From Pedobacter sp. KBW06 (lineage in GTDB: Bacteria; Bacteroidota; Bacteroidia; Sphingobacteriales; Sphingobacteriaceae): a stretch of DNA of 64,000 nucleotides. The position numbers and the translations under genes are program-made. The notes beneath the pieces are model-generated. The model worked only from the letters and a program-made list of their open reading frames with translations, searched no databases and was not told the DNA's origin. The stretch lies in assembly GCF_003852525.1 (NCBI RefSeq), contig NZ_QAJL01000009.1:1-64000 (forward strand). The letters run 5' to 3'. Shown piece by piece: positions 61,701 through 64,000 of this stretch (the stretch's first letter is position 1; each line of letters begins with the position of its first letter).

Positions 61701-62129
61701 CGGCATCACCTCGCCCCTGTTGTCCGTAATCTTTCCGGTAATCCGCCCCGGCTGTTGCGGAACAGGCCTGGCATCAATAATGATGTAATTCTTAAAAAGC
61801 CGGTATTTGAGATTTGTTTTCTCAAGAATACTACGCAGTACAGCGCCTGCGGTAATGTCATTGCTGTTTAAAGTGATCTTTTTACTTTCCTTTTGAAGTA
61901 ATTCATCCTCATAGGATATCCTGATACCACTTTTTTGCGAAAGCGTGATCAGTCCTTCTTCTATAGAAGCGTTATTCAGTTTAATCCCGATCTTCAGCTT
62001 GTCGAGGTTTTGGCCCCGTACATTACCGGCAACCAAAACCCCGATAAAGCTGAGCTGGAGGGTGACAAACATCAGGGATAATTTCATGATAAATGGAATT
62101 GTTGGGCGTAGTTTTCCTACATTATGCAT
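58788..62129 (-). CDS. TonB-dependent receptor with STN domain (FecA-like)
   Basis: This is a 1113-residue outer-membrane transducer and transporter. After the signal peptide comes an STN (secretin/TonB short N-terminal) domain (about residues 45-115, LSQKSGIRISYEDELLQK and AGAVLRSILEKTNLKYRLF). It receives the signal toward FecR. A carboxypeptidase-like regulatory domain (RITGKITDNRGEVMPSTTVKI) follows. Then come the plug (VVITSSYKKASAAGLYALQKN, VVIRGIAERYNVSLLNGSTLP, GFAGGLVQITTK) and the barrel, ending in a Phe (SFSYNF). It is the receptor of the sigma/FecR pair upstream. The imported ligand is unknown. Confidence 0.94.
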   Translation of the reverse strand: MHNVGKLRPTIPFIMKLSLMFVTLQLSFIGVLVAGNVRGQNLDKLKIGIKLNNASIEEGLITLSQKSGIRISYEDELLQKESKKITLNSNDITAGAVLRSILEKTNLKYRLFKNYIIIDARPVPQQPGRITGKITDNRGEVMPSTTVKIIETGQAVQSTVDGRYSISLKPGTYTLEVSYISYLKQRITDIVVREGEITALDISMKPDAKGLSEVVITSSYKKASAAGLYALQKNTSNFSDGISSEQISATPDKHVGETLKRITGVSTNENKKVVIRGIAERYNVSLLNGSTLPSTDVQERDFEFNLIPTNLVENIVVAKSITADMPYGFAGGLVQITTKSVPESNFLSLSAGSSFNSRTTGKDFLSYGRGKYDYLGFDDGGRSHFPDGLLNLVGKFNPAQDDSKNEIKAAQVAEQNKRIGGTERLGARTFQSMPSQNYLLSLGRSYALSSNKERKLGFVGSLSYRNTQTNDYVSTMRRGDWTQAPTRGDDPTDINTGNIYGFNTTLGLMLNGGFKTEKHQINTYNLYTRIFDNRFSRYTGWDHNNPKNEDNRKFPDIEEDDRPKFTDLLQNKVSGVHRLQPFKIEWSLARTSLKALEQDAISASLGGAEIGNGVLYSYTPGSTTDPGAGTLFRGEYIYKERNFDATLSAAYDFKLGRTQHIFKAGGNYLKKHAYYDWEILPIVKSASSTVPTELISIQDWGKYMGMENAGNNLFYFKQDYGSNKFEAKSVNSGAFAMLDHKLLPNLRVVWGVRAEYFKLDTLVNSASLLKDLNSKIFFEEKKDWYFLPSANLTYSPLKDLNLRASYAKAAVRPGLMESSRFSRFNPNYGSDVRSSGVSSTLIDNYDAKIELFPGAGELLSVAYFYKYFDKPAEYYRIDRENNGRGYITVSNSDWAKVRGWEFELRKNLGFLYQGLPFLKDIYLSGNLTLQKSEVRARDVQYEKTANGVDTMYYKYMKYPRALYGQVPLLYNAGIQYVGKKLGLNLTYNHAGYKTFITGIEPGLVEYERPRSQMDAQISYKFLKGKMETKLNMSNLLDAPFRYFINDQSTYEQKPGTEHLMDLEWNDKYKYKFGFSEKFEEGYVDPVTNRQVGDRQTSTRYVGRTFSLSFSYNF

Positions 62130-62173
62130 ATTTTTGAATGTTAATGTTGTTTGATAAAAGCACTTTAATTGTA

Positions 62174-62273
62174 TCCGGGCCTGGCCCGGAGCATTTCACC
62201 TGCAGTACAGCGTCTTGGTAAACTTGATACTGCATGTGATCACATCTTCCGTTTCCGGATTTCCGGGGACGGA
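62174..62273 (-). promoter_or_regulatory. Palindromes between fecR and receptor
   Basis: Three symmetrical sequences lie in the 198-base gap. One is a 17-base palindrome TCCGGGCC-T-GGCCCGGA (62174-62190). One is the perfect 12-mer ATGTGATCACAT (62234-62245). One is a hairpin with TCCGT and CCGG pairing to CCGG and ACGGA (62248-62273), with a U-run on the plus strand only. They could shape mRNA processing or bind regulators; no function is proven. Confidence 0.45.
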
Positions 62274-62327
62274 TTTTTTGTTTTTAGTAAAGATTAATTG
62301 TCCATTTTTCTCCTTTCTGTTTTTGTC

Positions 62328-63329
62328 TTATTTGCTGCCGGAAATCATGATTTTCTGCTTTCCCTTAAAATGGTATTTCAGCTGAGCGGTATTACAGATG
62401 ATATCCAGCGCATCTGTCAGGGCTGCAGTACCGTCTACATTTAAGGAGAAACGTTTGTGAACAGGTGCTGATTTTTCAAAACGAATATCTACACCATACC
62501 AGTTGCCCAGCTCGTCGGCAATTTGCGCAAGCGAACGGTTTCTGAAGGAAATCTCTCCTGTTGCCCAGCCTTTAACCGAGGAGATATCGGGAGCTGTTGC
62601 TGATGCCTTTCCCGTCTTTTCCTCCCAGCTGATTCCCTCTCCCGGAGTCAGCACTGCGAGTTCAGACCTTATTTTTGTATCTTCCAGTCTGGAAACCTGA
62701 ACTTTCCCGGTCGCCACTTCCACAGTCAGCGGATTGTCCTTAAATGCGGTGATTTTGAATGAAGTACCTAAAACCCTGGTTTGTATTTTACCCGTATGAA
62801 TCACAAAAGGTCGTTTTGCATCTTTTGTAATTTCAAAAAATGCTTCCCCGATCAGGGTTAATGTTCGTTCTTGTGCCGCAAATTGCTCAGGGAACCTGAT
62901 GCTGCTACCCGCGCCAAGGTAAACCATCGAGCTGTCCGGCAAGGTGATCCTGGAACGGACACCTCTTGGATTCGCCTTTTCTATCATGGCAATGGGGGCC
63001 ACATGTTCTGCTCCTGGTTTGCTGAAAAAATATCCGACAATCCCCAACACCAGCACACAGGCTGCAGCATAACCGATCCATGGTGTCTGCCAGAATTTAA
63101 CTACCGGCTTTTTAAAATATTTATCACGGAACTCCTGGTTCCATTCTTCCAGTTTTTTTTCATCGGACGATACCTGCTCCATCGCAGAAAAGTCGGCCTC
63201 CAGCAACGCTTCCAATGCTTGTTGCCACGCTGGATCCTGAAGAAACTGCTGCACCCGGAGCAGATCCTCAGCGCTGCAGCGGTCATTGATATAGCGGATT
63301 AAAAGTTCCTTGTCAATTTCGTTCTTCAT
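62328..63329 (-). CDS. FecR-like anti-sigma factor
   Basis: This is a 333-residue protein from ATG 63329 (MKNEIDKELL); the frame extends 6 codons further up to ATG 63347. The cytoplasmic N-terminal helical segment (IRYINDRCSAEDLLRVQQFLQ) binds the sigma factor. It is followed by one membrane helix (IGYAAACVLVLGIVGYFF) and the periplasmic FecR domain (GVRSRITLPDSSMVYLGAGSSIRFP, then GEAFFEITKDAKRPFVIHTGKIQTRVLGTSFKITA). A C-terminal STN-like part (SLAQIADELGNWYGVDIRFE) completes it. It relays receptor state to the sigma factor encoded just before it. Confidence 0.93.
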   Translation of the reverse strand: MKNEIDKELLIRYINDRCSAEDLLRVQQFLQDPAWQQALEALLEADFSAMEQVSSDEKKLEEWNQEFRDKYFKKPVVKFWQTPWIGYAAACVLVLGIVGYFFSKPGAEHVAPIAMIEKANPRGVRSRITLPDSSMVYLGAGSSIRFPEQFAAQERTLTLIGEAFFEITKDAKRPFVIHTGKIQTRVLGTSFKITAFKDNPLTVEVATGKVQVSRLEDTKIRSELAVLTPGEGISWEEKTGKASATAPDISSVKGWATGEISFRNRSLAQIADELGNWYGVDIRFEKSAPVHKRFSLNVDGTAALTDALDIICNTAQLKYHFKGKQKIMISGSK

Positions 63330-63452
63330 GCTTATGGTATAGGGCAAACTGCCCTAACCATACATACCGTAAGAAACAGAATTTATACCCAAGGGAAATG
63401 AGGATCTTTTTTAAAAAACCACATAAACAACTGATAATGAACTACAAAAAAA

Positions 63453-64000
63453 TTAATTAAAACCAGAGATTCCGATAGTGGACAGAAAAAACAAGGCCAT
63501 CTCTCCGTTTTTGCGCATGAAGTTTCTAACGGTATGAAAAGAATCCGTAAGGTGACGGTTGACCGTTTTGGAAGAAATCTCAAGTTCAGCAGCTATTTCC
63601 TGATAGCTCATTCCTTGCTGCTGACGCATTTCAAATACCAACCTTCTCTGAGGGCTCAGGCGGTTCAGGCTTTCCTGATATAAGGTATTAAGTTCACGGT
63701 ACTGAACCAGGTCATCAGCCTGCTCAACAGAAACGGGCTCGCTGGACATTTGCTCAATCGGCAATAAAGGGAGGGTTTTCTTTCGGAACTGATCCACTAT
63801 CGCTGCTTTCAGCAAGTGAAAAAGAAAGGGTTCCAGACTTTGTCGATCTTCGGCCAGGTCTTCTTTTTTTTGCCAGGTCCTGAACATCACGTCCATGGCA
63901 ATTTCCTTAGCCAGTTCAGCGTCAGAAGTATAACGGGAAGCAAAGCGGAGCAGTTTATGAAAATGAAGTTTAAATAACTGGTTGAATGCACTTTCGTCTC
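63453..64000 (-). CDS. ECF sigma factor, 5' end outside window
   Basis: This partial gene is at least 182 residues and open to the right edge. The visible part has sigma region 2 (continuing past 63896 into SAFNQLFKLHFHKLLRFASRYTSDAELAKEIAMDVMFRTWQ) and region 4 (LNRLSPQRRLVFEMRQQQGMSYQEIAAELEISSKTVNRHL). The C-terminus is hydrophobic (ALFFLSTIGISGF). ATG 63896 is internal, not the start, because the frame continues with conserved region 2 sequence. It is the sigma factor that pairs with the FecR protein next door and likely drives the receptor operon. Confidence 0.9.
   Translation of the reverse strand, partial: DESAFNQLFKLHFHKLLRFASRYTSDAELAKEIAMDVMFRTWQKKEDLAEDRQSLEPFLFHLLKAAIVDQFRKKTLPLLPIEQMSSEPVSVEQADDLVQYRELNTLYQESLNRLSPQRRLVFEMRQQQGMSYQEIAAELEISSKTVNRHLTDSFHTVRNFMRKNGEMALFFLSTIGISGFN

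Noticed and set aside
63453..63896. Sigma factor starting at ATG 63896
   Set aside because: The frame continues upstream to the window edge with conserved region 2 sequence, so this ATG is internal and the gene is partial.

Overview
The window looks like chromosome from a Bacteroidota soil or water bacterium, most like Pedobacter or a close relative in Sphingobacteriaceae. The evidence is SusC/SusD and FecR-type TonB receptor systems, many lipoproteins, a TamB/TamL pair, moderate-to-low GC, few Shine-Dalgarno sites, and promoter boxes matching the Bacteroidota consensus (TTG, about 19-22 nt, TAnnTTTG). I see no tRNA, rRNA, CRISPR array, insertion sequence or prophage.

Layout. 0.1-3.7 kb: DUF6702 protein, HupE/UreJ-like membrane protein and M1 metallopeptidase. 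3.7-6.7 kb: small stress/redox genes (DUF1772, NAD(P)-binding protein, AraC and HxlR regulators, SnoaL-like protein) with a palindromic operator candidate. 6.8-8.7 kb: NuiA-like nuclease inhibitor followed by a DRGH-family nuclease lipoprotein. 8.7-23.1 kb: core genes, namely topoisomerase IV A (with a long acidic tail) and B, cytidine deaminase, and the tamB-tamL-yihY operon. 23.2-29.0 kb: two transporters, a DEAD-box helicase, and BON-domain proteins. 29.1-35.2 kb: a six-gene minus-strand lipid-modification operon (desaturase, DUF1295, CFA-type methyltransferase, FAD oxidoreductase, DUF1365, second CFA-type methyltransferase). 35.3-41.9 kb: a cupin, unknown genes, a response regulator, a PAS protein with a HisKA but no ATPase domain, a small HTH regulator divergent from three unknown genes that share a repeated motif, then a sigma factor with a soluble zinc anti-sigma-like protein. 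41.9-48.3 kb: a hydrolase and an isolated SusC/SusD pair. 48.9-54.2 kb: a tight cassette of Sel1-repeat protein, Hsp90-like ATPase and helical-repeat protein. 54.3-57.8 kb: class D beta-lactamase, glutaminyl cyclase, hydrolase, small membrane protein. 58.0-64.0 kb: lipoprotein, TonB-dependent receptor, FecR anti-sigma and a sigma factor cut by the window edge.

The items most worth following are these. (1) Two related structured RNA elements lie on opposite strands at 27.45-27.54 and 29.07-29.15 kb; their interior is conserved but their outer stems differ and still pair. (2) The Sel1/Hsp90-like/helical-repeat cassette. (3) The six-gene fatty-acid modification operon. (4) The HTH/unknown-gene locus, where four copies of ATCTATAC/GTATAGAT surround two consensus promoters. 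(5) The nuclease/NuiA pair. All family calls come from reading motifs by eye; no database search was run.
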